6,049 nt of DNA, taken from Candidatus Competibacteraceae bacterium (GTDB lineage: Bacteria > Pseudomonadota > Gammaproteobacteria > Competibacterales > Competibacteraceae). The DNA is taken from assembly GCA_007120095.1 (NCBI GenBank), contig SKOM01000075.1:1-6049 (forward strand), read 5' to 3'. The translations under genes were made by a program, and so were the position numbers. Numbering within the stretch: the first letter of the stretch is position 1; each line of letters begins with the position of its first letter. Below, piece by piece: positions 1 to 6,047 of this stretch. Below the pieces are notes generated by a model, which saw nothing but the letters and a program-made list of their open reading frames with translations, ran no database searches and was not told where the DNA came from.

Positions 1-30
1 AAACATAGCGGTTTCGATTGCAATTGTCGA

Positions 31-36
31 TATATT
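31..36 (+). promoter_or_regulatory. Possible -10 element upstream of the lipoprotein gene
   Basis: TATATT matches the sigma70 -10 consensus at 5 of 6 bases and lies about 38 bp before the lipoprotein start. No convincing -35 hexamer sits 16-18 bp upstream, and an AT-rich stretch could give this match by chance. The upstream gene is outside the window, so I cannot tell whether the lipoprotein has its own promoter. Confidence 0.3.
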
Positions 37-73
37 CAACTCACAATTTGAGACTCTGGAGACGAAAACAGCC

Positions 74-664
74 ATGAACAGAATATGGAAAAGTGCAGTT
101 TTAGTGGCATTAGCGGTTTTTTTAACGGCTTGTGGCCCCAGCGAAACTGAATTGGCCTTAGAGGCGCGCACCCAGGAGCTTGCTGCTGCACAAGAGCAGA
201 TCGACCAGCTCCAGTCAGTCCAGCAAACGCTGGAAGCCGAACTGGAGACCAAGCGTACAGAACTGGCGGATAGCCGGCACAGCTTGGGACAGCTGCGCTC
301 TGAGCAGGATGCCTTGCAGACCGAACTGGCGGAAACCCAAGGTCAATTGGCCGCGACCCAGAATGATTTGGCAGCGACTCAAGAAGAGTTAGCCGACACC
401 GAGACGGCACTGAGCGCCGCTGAAGATCAGATTGCTGAATCTGAACAGACCATAGCCGAGCTGAATGAGCAAATTGCTGGCCTGGAGGTGAATCTTGCCG
501 AGCGGGAACAGCAGCTTCAGGACTATGAATCCGCAGTGGCTTCAGCACACGAGGATGATCGCCTGACTGCGTATCAACAGGCGGCCCCTGATCTGCAAGC
601 CATCTCAGAACACTTACAACAGCTCAGTGAGCACCTCGCGGCGATGCAAGCACAGACCGAATAA
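74..664 (+). CDS. Outer-membrane-type lipoprotein with a long coiled coil
   Basis: This encodes a 196-residue protein that is probably a lipid-anchored periplasmic rod. Residues 1-19 form a lipoprotein signal peptide: a basic start with K6, a hydrophobic core, then the lipobox LTAC with the lipidated cysteine at C20. The following residue is glycine, not aspartate, so known Lol sorting rules favour the outer membrane. From about residue 27 to 158 the chain is helical and rich in E, Q, A and L. A hydrophobic residue falls every seven positions from L29 to V155 (19 positions; only 50 and 78 are Gln). The C-terminal 35 residues are another amphipathic helix. A GGAG sequence at 58-61 lies 12 bp before the ATG, a slightly long spacing. 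The gene converges on the one ending at 913. Low-complexity coiled coils give misleading hits to SMC, tropomyosin or Lpp-like proteins, so no specific function is assigned. The lipoprotein call is firm; the role is unknown. Confidence 0.85.
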   Translation: MNRIWKSAVLVALAVFLTACGPSETELALEARTQELAAAQEQIDQLQSVQQTLEAELETKRTELADSRHSLGQLRSEQDALQTELAETQGQLAATQNDLAATQEELADTETALSAAEDQIAESEQTIAELNEQIAGLEVNLAEREQQLQDYESAVASAHEDDRLTAYQQAAPDLQAISEHLQQLSEHLAAMQAQTE

Positions 665-714
665 AAAATATACGAATAGGCGCTAAACGCTGTTCTTGAT
701 GTTGCATTAAACCA

Positions 715-787
715 GGTCGGGCACAGGACGTGCCTGACAGACATCAGCTTATCACCCTGTCGGGCAACGCTGCGTTTATGTCCGACC
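715..787. repeat. REPIN-like inverted pair of hairpins
   Basis: Two imperfect hairpins face each other. The first (716-738) has a 9-bp stem, GTCGGGCAC against GTGCCTGAC with one G-T pair, and a 5-base loop. The second (759-786) pairs GTCGGGC with GTCCGAC (one G-T pair), followed by a 3-base bulge and an inner AACG/CGTT stem. Read on the minus strand, the second begins GGTCGGACA, as the first begins GGTCGGGCA. The first ends GCCTGACAG and the second GCCCGACAG. The outer ends GGTCGG and CCGACC are exact inverted repeats. This is the arrangement of REP doublets (REPINs), short non-coding elements that are often dispersed and moved by RAYT transposases. Convergent 3' ends are a usual location. 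The hairpins may also stop or stabilise transcripts, but no T-run follows. Confidence 0.6.
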
Positions 788-796
788 AAGGTCACT

Positions 797-829
797 CCCC
801 CTGCTGGGGGCGGTTCGCGAACCGCCCCT
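797..829. repeat. GC-rich perfect palindrome with an overlapping alternative hairpin
   Basis: Bases 807-828 form a perfect 22-bp palindrome with 11-bp arms (GGGGCGGTTCG and its complement). A G-T pair at 806/829 extends it. An alternative stem pairs CCCCC at 797-801 with GGGGG at 806-810 around a TGCT loop. The two folds share 806-810 and exclude each other. It lies between two convergent genes and could serve as a bidirectional transcription block, but there is no T-run on either side. Similar GCGGTTCGCGAACCGC-type palindromes are, from memory, common as dispersed repeats in proteobacterial genomes. Confidence 0.6.
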
Positions 830-912
830 ACAGCCTATATTTCATTCGCTGCCGCGCATGGAGGGCACTGCTCTAATGTTCGGATATTTCATTAAACGGC
901 TCTACTGTCACG

Positions 913-2388
913 CTATTGCATTAATAAGGCGGTGATGTCTTTATTATTGAGCATCAAACGGCCTTGTTCGGTAACGGCTAACTCGAAGGCGTCAATGGTT
1001 TGGCCATCCTCGCCTTGACGACGTTCTGAGAACGCCGTGATCATAGCCAGCATAGGCGCAATCGCGGGGTTTTGCCCGGCCCCCGTGGCTTCGATCAGAG
1101 CCTCCATATTGGTAATGTACAGGTTCAACTCACCTACGCCGCCAAACAGGGCGTCAGGTTCCACCGCCGCCCGCAGATCCAGATCGGTTCGTGATAGGTC
1201 GGTTGCGATGAAAGTATCGGGGATCTGGAGTTCCAGAGCGCTTTCCATCAGCACACCCAGCAATTGTTGTTGCCAATATAATGCCTGCAAGTCGCCGTGT
1301 ATCCCCTCACTGGCTAAACCAATGTGCAGTACCCGGTTGAATAAATCTTGGGGAATACGCCGCAGGCGTAGCTCGAAGTGCGCGGAACGTGGCAGCAGCT
1401 CAGACGGCCAGGTTTGGGTGGGGCTGCGGGCACCGTCCATCGACAGACTAAAACCCAGCTCCGGCAACTCGCCCCGGTTGTCTGCCGAACTGTGGATGGC
1501 GAACTGATCCAGTCCACCCAATGAATCGTCGGCTTCGTGCATAGCTAGCTCACGCCCTGCCAGGCTGCCACTATAATGATTGATGAGTTTGGATATTTCA
1601 CCCAGGGTTTCAAACAATGGAATCACCGATTCCAAAGCCGCATCGGGGGCATCAGCGGTCATATCCAGCGCGTCAGCCTGCTCGGCGAGTTTGTTTAGGC
1701 GCGTTAGTAACTCGCGCAACTGCTTATAATCTTTACCCTTAAGCTCAGTGCCGCTGGTTAATTGCCCAAGTCGAACCTCGGTTTCCATCATCGTCAATTG
1801 CACATCAGCGAGACGCAAATCCTGTTCTTGCTGCCAGGTCGCATCGGTAGCGACATCCAATTGCTGTTGGGCTGCAAGATGGCCGATTCGACCTTCAAAG
1901 GGTTCGGTGAGGATCTGCAAATGCAGATCCTCTAAGTTAACATTGATCAGTCGGAAGGCTTCTAATGGTTCCGACCAAGTGCCGCTGAGTTCTTGACCGC
2001 CGATGTTGAGTTCGCCGATAAGCTCATCACCTTCACGCAAGGTGAGCGTGTTGGCGATTTGGGTATCCACACGGATTTCATCACCATCGAGTACAGTCAA
2101 CGTGACAATCATCGGTCCGGCTTCGAAGACACCCTCGTCAAACGCTAAGCCGAAGTGCTGAAACGTGGCGGTGTAAGTGGCTCCATCGGCGCTGAGCGCA
2201 TAATCACGATCGGCGGTTAATTCCACCGGCTCGACGCTGGCTTCGAGTCGTTCCAACGTTTGGTCAATCAGTGTCCGTATGCGTTGCTCATCGGCGCTGA
2301 CCATAGCCGGAGTGCTCAATAATCCTGCCATTACTAGACCGGTAAGCAGAGAACGGTAGCTCAATTCAATCACAGGTATTTTCCTCAT
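913..2388 (-). CDS. Exported protein of unknown function, downstream of fadD
   Basis: This encodes a 491-residue protein I do not recognise with confidence. Residues 1-32 read as a Sec signal peptide: basic R2 and K3, a hydrophobic core at about 13-30, and a VSA-DEQ cleavage site after A32, with no lipobox. The mature part alternates beta-rich stretches with a charged helical section at about 215-265. It ends in a strand-turn pattern with LMLNNKDI close to the C-terminus. The size, signal peptide and a final 'Gly-x-Leu-x-Leu-Asn-x' strand recall the DUF945 (YdgA-like) and DUF2125 families of periplasmic proteins, but this is an impression from memory. The start is 21 bp past the fadD stop, and no good Shine-Dalgarno precedes the ATG, so translation may be coupled to fadD. 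I chose this ATG because it yields the complete signal peptide. Export is likely; function is unknown. Confidence 0.8.
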   Translation of the reverse strand: MRKIPVIELSYRSLLTGLVMAGLLSTPAMVSADEQRIRTLIDQTLERLEASVEPVELTADRDYALSADGATYTATFQHFGLAFDEGVFEAGPMIVTLTVLDGDEIRVDTQIANTLTLREGDELIGELNIGGQELSGTWSEPLEAFRLINVNLEDLHLQILTEPFEGRIGHLAAQQQLDVATDATWQQEQDLRLADVQLTMMETEVRLGQLTSGTELKGKDYKQLRELLTRLNKLAEQADALDMTADAPDAALESVIPLFETLGEISKLINHYSGSLAGRELAMHEADDSLGGLDQFAIHSSADNRGELPELGFSLSMDGARSPTQTWPSELLPRSAHFELRLRRIPQDLFNRVLHIGLASEGIHGDLQALYWQQQLLGVLMESALELQIPDTFIATDLSRTDLDLRAAVEPDALFGGVGELNLYITNMEALIEATGAGQNPAIAPMLAMITAFSERRQGEDGQTIDAFELAVTEQGRLMLNNKDITALLMQ

Positions 2389-2409
2389 TGTCAGTGGGTG
2401 TGTGGTAGG

Positions 2410-4089
2410 TCAATGGTGGCTCGCTGGTTCGGAATCGCGTAGCGCGCGGCGCAGAATTTTGCCGACATTGCTTTTCGGTAGCTCACTGCGGAACTCAAAC
2501 GCCCGCGGCACCTTGTAAGCTGTTAAATTTTGGCGACAGTGATCGATGAGGGATTGTTGGGTGGGTGCTTCATCACGCGGTACGATAAACGCCTTGACGG
2601 ATTCGCCGGACTGCTCGCTCGGTACGCCGATGACCGCCGCCTCTAATACTTGCGGGTGGCTGACCAGCACGTCTTCGACTTCATTAGGATAAACATTAAA
2701 GCCGGAGACTAAAATCATGTCCTTTTTGCGGTCAATGATGCGCACATAGCCTTCATCGTCCATATAGCCAATATCGCCGGTTGCGAACCAGCCCTCACTA
2801 TCCATCGCATTAGCCGTATCCTCAGGGCGGTTCCAATAGCCGCGCATGACTTGCGGGCCATGCACCCATAACTCACCCGATTCGCCCAGTGGTTGTTCCT
2901 GGCCTTGTTCATCACGGAAACACACCTCGGTTGAGGGCAGGGGCAGGCCGATGCTGGCGGTGAACTGTTCTAAATCCACCCGATTGACACACACCACGGG
3001 TGAGGTTTCCGTTAAACCATAACCTTCTAGAAGTGGGATGCCGGTGGTTTGTTGCCAGCGCTCAGCGACTGTTTTTTGCACCGCCATGCCACCGGCGATG
3101 GCCAGCTTGAGGCGGCTAAAGTCCAGTTGGGCAAAGCCCGGTGTATTCAACAGGCCGTTGTATAGGGTATTCACCCCGGTCATGATGCTGAATGGATAGG
3201 CTTGTAGCGTTTTGACAAAACCGCGTAAATCACGTGGGTTAGTGATCAACACATTATGAGTGCCTAAGGCAATGAATACCATGCAGTTGGCCGTAAGTGA
3301 GAAGATATGGTAGAGCGGTAGCGGGGTGATCACCACCTCTTCGCCGGGTTTGATGGTGTCACCCAACCACGCCTTGATTTGCGCCAGATTAGCCAGCATA
3401 TTGCCGTGAGTGAGCATGGCCCCCTTGGCAATGCCGGTTGTGCCGCCGGTATATTGCAAAAAGGCCAAATCGTCCTGCTGCACATCGACATGTTGCAATT
3501 TTAACTGCCTGCCCTCGGCTAAAATACGCCGCAACGGTAGGGTATTTTTAATGTGCCAGGCAGGTATCATGCGCTTGATATAGCGGGCCGCCAGATCAAT
3601 CAGCCAACCGCGAGGGCGCGGCAGCATATCACCCAAGCGGGTAATGATGACATGCTGCATCGGCACCTCGGGCAGGACTTTCTCTAGGGTGTGGGCGAAA
3701 TTTTCAACAATAACAATTGCGCAGGCTTCGGAATCGCGCAACTGATGAGCCAGCTCACGCGCCGTGTACAGTGGATTCACATTCACTGCAACCAGACCGG
3801 CACGCAGCACCCCGAACAAGGCAACCGGATATTGCAGTAAATTGGGCATCATCAGGGCGACGCGGTCGCCTTTTTTAAGCTGCAAGGTCTGTTGTAGATA
3901 AGCGGCAAAGGCGGCGCTGAGTTGGTCAATATCGCCATAACTTAAACTGTGGCCAAAATTACTGTAAGCAGGTAATCTATTGAATTCAGAGCACATGCGG
4001 GTAAAAAAATCGCATATAGAAGTGTATTCCGAGGGCGCGATGGTCTCAGGAACATAGCTCGGATAACTTTTGAGCCAGATTTTTTCCAT
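2410..4089 (-). CDS. fadD: Long-chain fatty acid CoA ligase (acyl-CoA synthetase)
   Basis: This enzyme activates fatty acids by ATP-dependent adenylation and then thioesterification to CoA, usually at the inner face of the cytoplasmic membrane during uptake. It feeds beta-oxidation. The 559 residues match the size of E. coli FadD (about 561), and many segments are close to that enzyme from memory, for example KKGDRVALMMPNLLQYPVAL at 72-91. The ATP-binding loop YTGGTTGIAKG is at 213-223. The adenylate motif GYGLTET is at 356-362. The FACS signature spans about 434-459, with TGDI at 437-440 and the hinge aspartate D453 in IIDRKKD. The C-terminal catalytic lysine is K544 in PKSNVGKILRR. Nothing is truncated. 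The start is fixed by a GAGGAG ribosome site 9 bp upstream and by N-terminal agreement with FadD. It is probably the first gene of an operon with the exported protein behind it. I found no clear FadR operator upstream. Confidence 0.97.
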   Translation of the reverse strand: MEKIWLKSYPSYVPETIAPSEYTSICDFFTRMCSEFNRLPAYSNFGHSLSYGDIDQLSAAFAAYLQQTLQLKKGDRVALMMPNLLQYPVALFGVLRAGLVAVNVNPLYTARELAHQLRDSEACAIVIVENFAHTLEKVLPEVPMQHVIITRLGDMLPRPRGWLIDLAARYIKRMIPAWHIKNTLPLRRILAEGRQLKLQHVDVQQDDLAFLQYTGGTTGIAKGAMLTHGNMLANLAQIKAWLGDTIKPGEEVVITPLPLYHIFSLTANCMVFIALGTHNVLITNPRDLRGFVKTLQAYPFSIMTGVNTLYNGLLNTPGFAQLDFSRLKLAIAGGMAVQKTVAERWQQTTGIPLLEGYGLTETSPVVCVNRVDLEQFTASIGLPLPSTEVCFRDEQGQEQPLGESGELWVHGPQVMRGYWNRPEDTANAMDSEGWFATGDIGYMDDEGYVRIIDRKKDMILVSGFNVYPNEVEDVLVSHPQVLEAAVIGVPSEQSGESVKAFIVPRDEAPTQQSLIDHCRQNLTAYKVPRAFEFRSELPKSNVGKILRRALRDSEPASHH

Positions 4090-4098
4090 ACTGTATGA

Positions 4099-4104
4099 CT
4101 CCTC
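4099..4104 (-). promoter_or_regulatory. Ribosome binding site of fadD
   Basis: On the minus strand these bases read GAGGAG, a near-perfect Shine-Dalgarno sequence 9 bp before the fadD ATG. It confirms the start at 4089. It also lies just inside any dgt reading frame extended to an ATG at 4095, which argues against that longer dgt start. Confidence 0.8.
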
Positions 4105-4113
4105 GAATGGCTT

Positions 4114-4145
4114 ACGGCCAAGCCGTGTGCATGACAGGTTATAGT
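4114..4145. promoter_or_regulatory. Divergent fadD/dgt control region, weak elements
   Basis: The 119 bp between fadD and dgt must hold promoters for both genes unless dgt is read from elsewhere. Two -10-like hexamers lie back to back: TATAGT on the plus strand at 4140-4145 and TATAAC on the minus strand at 4143-4138, each matching 5 of 6 consensus bases. Neither has a convincing -35 partner at normal spacing. A short dyad, ACGGC-CAA-GCCGT at 4114-4126, lies between them and the fadD start and might be an operator. All of this is inferred from pattern alone. Confidence 0.25.
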
Positions 4146-4194
4146 ATGCTTCAAATTAAGGCGAAATGCGGTTCCGGGCAAGTCAAAAATCCGC

Positions 4195-4200
4195 AGAGGA
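4195..4200 (+). promoter_or_regulatory. Ribosome binding site of dgt
   Basis: AGAGGA lies 8 bp before the ATG at 4209, an ideal spacing. It decides between this start and the in-frame upstream ATGs at 4095 and beyond. Confidence 0.75.
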
Positions 4201-4208
4201 CAGGCGAT

Positions 4209-5573
4209 ATGTCAAGTGCACAGAGTCAAGCTCGCTGGAATCAGTTATTATCCCGCAAGCGCTTAGGTCAGCCCGATGCGGCCGCTGAGGATCAAACCCG
4301 CACCGATTTTCAGCGTGATTTCGACCGGATTATTTTTTCTTCAGCCTTTCGCCGCCTCCAGGACAAAACCCAAGTGTTTCCCCTGGCGCGCAATGATTAT
4401 GTCCGCACCCGTCTGACCCACACCCTTGAGGTCGCCAGCGTGGGGCGCACCTTGGGCACTCGGGCAGGGGTTCATGTGATCCAGCGCCATGCGATACAGC
4501 AGGCTCAAGCGGCTGATTTTGGAGCTATCGTAGCGGCTGCCTGTCTGGCACACGATATCGGCAATCCACCGTTTGGCCATTCTGGTGAGGACGCGATTCG
4601 CGACTGGTTTCACCGTTCGCCTACCAGTCAAGCAGCTTTAGCGCCGCTGGCGATGGCTGAGCGTGAAGATTTGCTCAATTTTGAAGGTAATGCGCAAGGG
4701 TTCCGGGTCTTAACCCGTTTGCAGAATGCCGCCAATCCCGGCGGGCTGCAACTGACCTGTGCCACCTTGGGCGCATTCAGCAAATACCCCTGTGGGCTTG
4801 CACAGCCCCGTCCCAGCGGGACAGCTTGGCGCAAATTCGGTTTTTTTCAGGCGGATCGCTCACAATTTGCTGAGCTGGCCGAGCATCTGGGCCTACGGGC
4901 CGTTGCTGTCGATGTCTGGCAACGCCACCCTTTGGTGTATTTGGTCGAAGCGGCTGATGATATTTGTTACTGTATTGTCGATATTGAAGACGCCTATCGA
5001 CTCCGCCAACTCGATTACCGCGAGGCGGTGGAGTTATTAACGCCACTGGTGGAGGACACTGATCGGCAAACCCGCTTGGGGAGTATCACGACGCCTAAGG
5101 AACGCATCGAATATTTACGCGCCAAGGCGATTGGCCGTTTGATTGACCAGACAGTGGAGGCATTTCTTACGCATGAGGCGGCGATTGTTAATGGCGATTT
5201 CGATCGCGAACTACTGACCTGTATCCCTCACGCTCAGGCTTTGGCCTTGCTGCGCCAGCGAGCGGCCGAGCAGGTCTATATTGCACCGCCCGTTATCGAA
5301 GTCGGTGCGGCCGGTTTCCATGTGTTGGCTGCATTGCTGGAGACTTTCGTTGCAGCAGTTGATGCTGTTGCCGCTCACGGTTTTGCTGCATCTCCTCGCC
5401 AGCAGATGCTGTTACGCCTGGTGCCGGAACAATTTGTCGGCACCGGGCATCAGCCTATAGCCAATCCCTATCAGCGCCTGCTCGGGATCACCGATTTTGT
5501 CTCCGGCATGACGGATTCCTATGCAATAGAGCTGTACCGCAAGCTTCATGGTATTGCCGTGGTGGGTGCTTGA
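4209..5573 (+). CDS. dgt: Deoxynucleoside triphosphate triphosphohydrolase (dGTPase family, HD domain)
   Basis: Enzymes of this family cleave dNTPs to the deoxynucleoside and inorganic tripolyphosphate in the cytoplasm, adjusting dNTP pools. From the ATG at 4209 the protein has 454 residues, a normal length for bacterial dGTPase-like proteins. The N-terminal family block DRIIFSSAFRRLQDKTQVFP is at 39-58. The HD metal site can be read as H71 in RTRLTHTLEV, H115-D116 in CLAHDIGNPPFGHSGE, and D250 or D251 in VEAADDICY. FEGNAQGFRVLTRLQ at 158-172 and KFGFFQ at 209-214 are further family signatures. No catalytic residue appears missing. The reading frame is open upstream to 4095, but that 38-residue extension has no family character, would overlap the fadD ribosome site, and lacks its own ribosome site. 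Substrate preference (dGTP or broader) cannot be told from sequence. The symbol denotes the family. Confidence 0.93.
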   Translation: MSSAQSQARWNQLLSRKRLGQPDAAAEDQTRTDFQRDFDRIIFSSAFRRLQDKTQVFPLARNDYVRTRLTHTLEVASVGRTLGTRAGVHVIQRHAIQQAQAADFGAIVAAACLAHDIGNPPFGHSGEDAIRDWFHRSPTSQAALAPLAMAEREDLLNFEGNAQGFRVLTRLQNAANPGGLQLTCATLGAFSKYPCGLAQPRPSGTAWRKFGFFQADRSQFAELAEHLGLRAVAVDVWQRHPLVYLVEAADDICYCIVDIEDAYRLRQLDYREAVELLTPLVEDTDRQTRLGSITTPKERIEYLRAKAIGRLIDQTVEAFLTHEAAIVNGDFDRELLTCIPHAQALALLRQRAAEQVYIAPPVIEVGAAGFHVLAALLETFVAAVDAVAAHGFAASPRQQMLLRLVPEQFVGTGHQPIANPYQRLLGITDFVSGMTDSYAIELYRKLHGIAVVGA

Positions 5574-5575
5574 AA

Positions 5576-5593
5576 ATATCTGTGCTCAGATAT
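5576..5593 (+). other. Short perfect hairpin just after the dgt stop
   Basis: ATATCTG and CAGATAT form a perfect 7-bp stem around a TGCT loop, beginning 3 bp after the dgt stop codon. No run of T follows, so it is not a standard intrinsic terminator. It directly abuts the -35 element of the phasin promoter, so it may protect the dgt mRNA end or act as a DNA dyad for a regulator. Either role is inference. Confidence 0.45.
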
Positions 5594-5594
5594 G

Positions 5595-5623
5595 TTGCAT
5601 AGCAGCAAAAAATGCGTTATATT
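5595..5623 (+). promoter_or_regulatory. Sigma70-like promoter of the phasin gene
   Basis: TTGCAT at 5595-5600 and TATATT at 5618-5623 are separated by exactly 17 bp. The -10 matches 5 of 6 consensus bases; the -35 matches only 3 of 6 (TTG). Transcription would start near 5630, leaving a leader of about 44 bases before the phasin ATG. The position, right after dgt and before a normally well-expressed gene, supports it. Confidence 0.55.
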
Positions 5624-5632
5624 GCACCGCAA
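5595..5632. promoter_or_regulatory. Two TTGC-N3-GCA(A/G) dyads, candidate PhaR-type operators
   Basis: Two similar dyads overlap the phasin promoter: TTGC-ATA-GCAG at 5595-5605 on the -35, and TTGC-ACC-GCAA at 5622-5632 across the end of the -10 and the expected start. Their centres are 27 bp apart. A wider inverted repeat, ATGTTGC (5592-5598) and GCAACAT (5629-5635), links them. In PHA-storing bacteria the repressor PhaR controls phasin genes, and its reported site in some alphaproteobacteria is of the CTGC-N3-GCAG type (from memory). The resemblance is real but the assignment is inferred. Confidence 0.4.
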
Positions 5633-5660
5633 CATCGTTAATTATGCAATTTGTGCCTGT

Positions 5661-5666
5661 GGAGAA
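5661..5666 (+). promoter_or_regulatory. Ribosome binding site of the phasin gene
   Basis: GGAGAA sits 7 bp before the ATG at 5674. It fixes this start over the in-frame ATG at 5548, which lies inside dgt and upstream of the predicted promoter. Confidence 0.8.
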
Positions 5667-5673
5667 CTTTACT

Positions 5674-6024
5674 ATGAATGATGAAATGAATAAAAACTTT
5701 GCCAATGTTGAAAAAATGCTGGATCCGATGGTGAAGGCCAATAAGCTGGTCGTCGCCAATATGGAAAAGCTGGTCAACTTCAATATGGCGACCATGCAGT
5801 CCTATGTGGACATGAGCCTGGAACAGATGAAAGCGGCTTCTGAAATCAATAATCCGCAAGCCTTGCAGGCTTTCTGGAGCAAGCAAGCCGAAACGGCTAA
5901 TGCCCTGCGGCAAAAAATGATGGATGACGCCAAGGCTCTGGCGGATATGGGCAATGGCATGAAGGAAGAATTTTCCAAGCTAGCCGAAGAAAATACTAAG
6001 GAGTTCAGCAAGACCAATAAGTAG
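5674..6024 (+). CDS. Phasin family protein (PHA granule-associated)
   Basis: This encodes a 116-residue, almost wholly helical protein with no signal peptide or membrane segment. Phasins coat polyhydroxyalkanoate granules in the cytoplasm and control their size and number. Features typical of the Phasin_2 type are the repeated amphipathic helices, an N-terminal stretch VKANKLVVANMEKLVNFNMA at 19-38, the central block NPQALQAFWSKQAE at 61-74, and a charged C-terminal tail (EEFSKLAEENTKEF at 98-111). Methionine is unusually frequent (13 of 116). The length is on the short side for the family, but no break is visible. The start at 5674 has a good ribosome site and begins the family-like sequence. 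The gene has its own likely promoter in the 100-bp gap after dgt. No PHA synthase or other pha gene is in the window, so the PHA role rests on the family match. Small helical proteins of this type can be misassigned; I rate the phasin call as likely. Confidence 0.85.
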   Translation: MNDEMNKNFANVEKMLDPMVKANKLVVANMEKLVNFNMATMQSYVDMSLEQMKAASEINNPQALQAFWSKQAETANALRQKMMDDAKALADMGNGMKEEFSKLAEENTKEFSKTNK

Positions 6025-6025
6025 C

Positions 6026-6047
6026 GTTCACGTCAAATCACCTGAAC
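6026..6047 (+). terminator. Possible start of a phasin terminator, cut by the window end
   Basis: GTTCACGT and ACCTGAAC can form an 8-position stem with one C-C mismatch around the loop CAAATC, starting 2 bp after the phasin stop. The window ends 2 bp later, so a T-run cannot be checked. Confidence 0.25.

Noticed and set aside
36..548. A 170-codon open frame on the minus strand opposite the lipoprotein gene
   Set aside because: It is explained as the complement of a repetitive coiled-coil gene; its Pro/Ser/Arg-rich translation has no domain-like pattern.
837..893. A 10-bp direct repeat, ATATTTCATT, at 837-846 and 884-893
   Set aside because: It is short and AT-rich, and the 47-bp offset and unlike flanks do not suggest attachment sites or iterons; probably chance.
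1037..1507. A 156-codon open frame on the plus strand opposite the exported-protein gene
   Set aside because: It is antisense to a gene with a clear signal peptide, its translation is rich in Ser, Arg, Cys and Pro as shadow frames usually are, and it has no recognisable domain.
4155..4186. A minus-strand fadD promoter made of TTGACT (4186-4181) and CTTAAT (4160-4155)
   Set aside because: The hexamers are acceptable but the spacer is 20 bp, too long for a normal sigma70 promoter.
5548..5673. Extending the phasin reading frame to the ATG at 5548
   Set aside because: It would begin inside dgt and upstream of the predicted promoter, has no ribosome site, and the Cys- and Ile-rich extension does not resemble phasins. 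The ATG at 5674 has GGAGAA at 7 bp.
2410..6024. A fatty acid-to-PHA storage cluster
   Set aside because: fadD and the phasin gene are on opposite strands with dgt between them, and no PHA synthase, reductase or thiolase gene is present. The neighbours do not form one operon.
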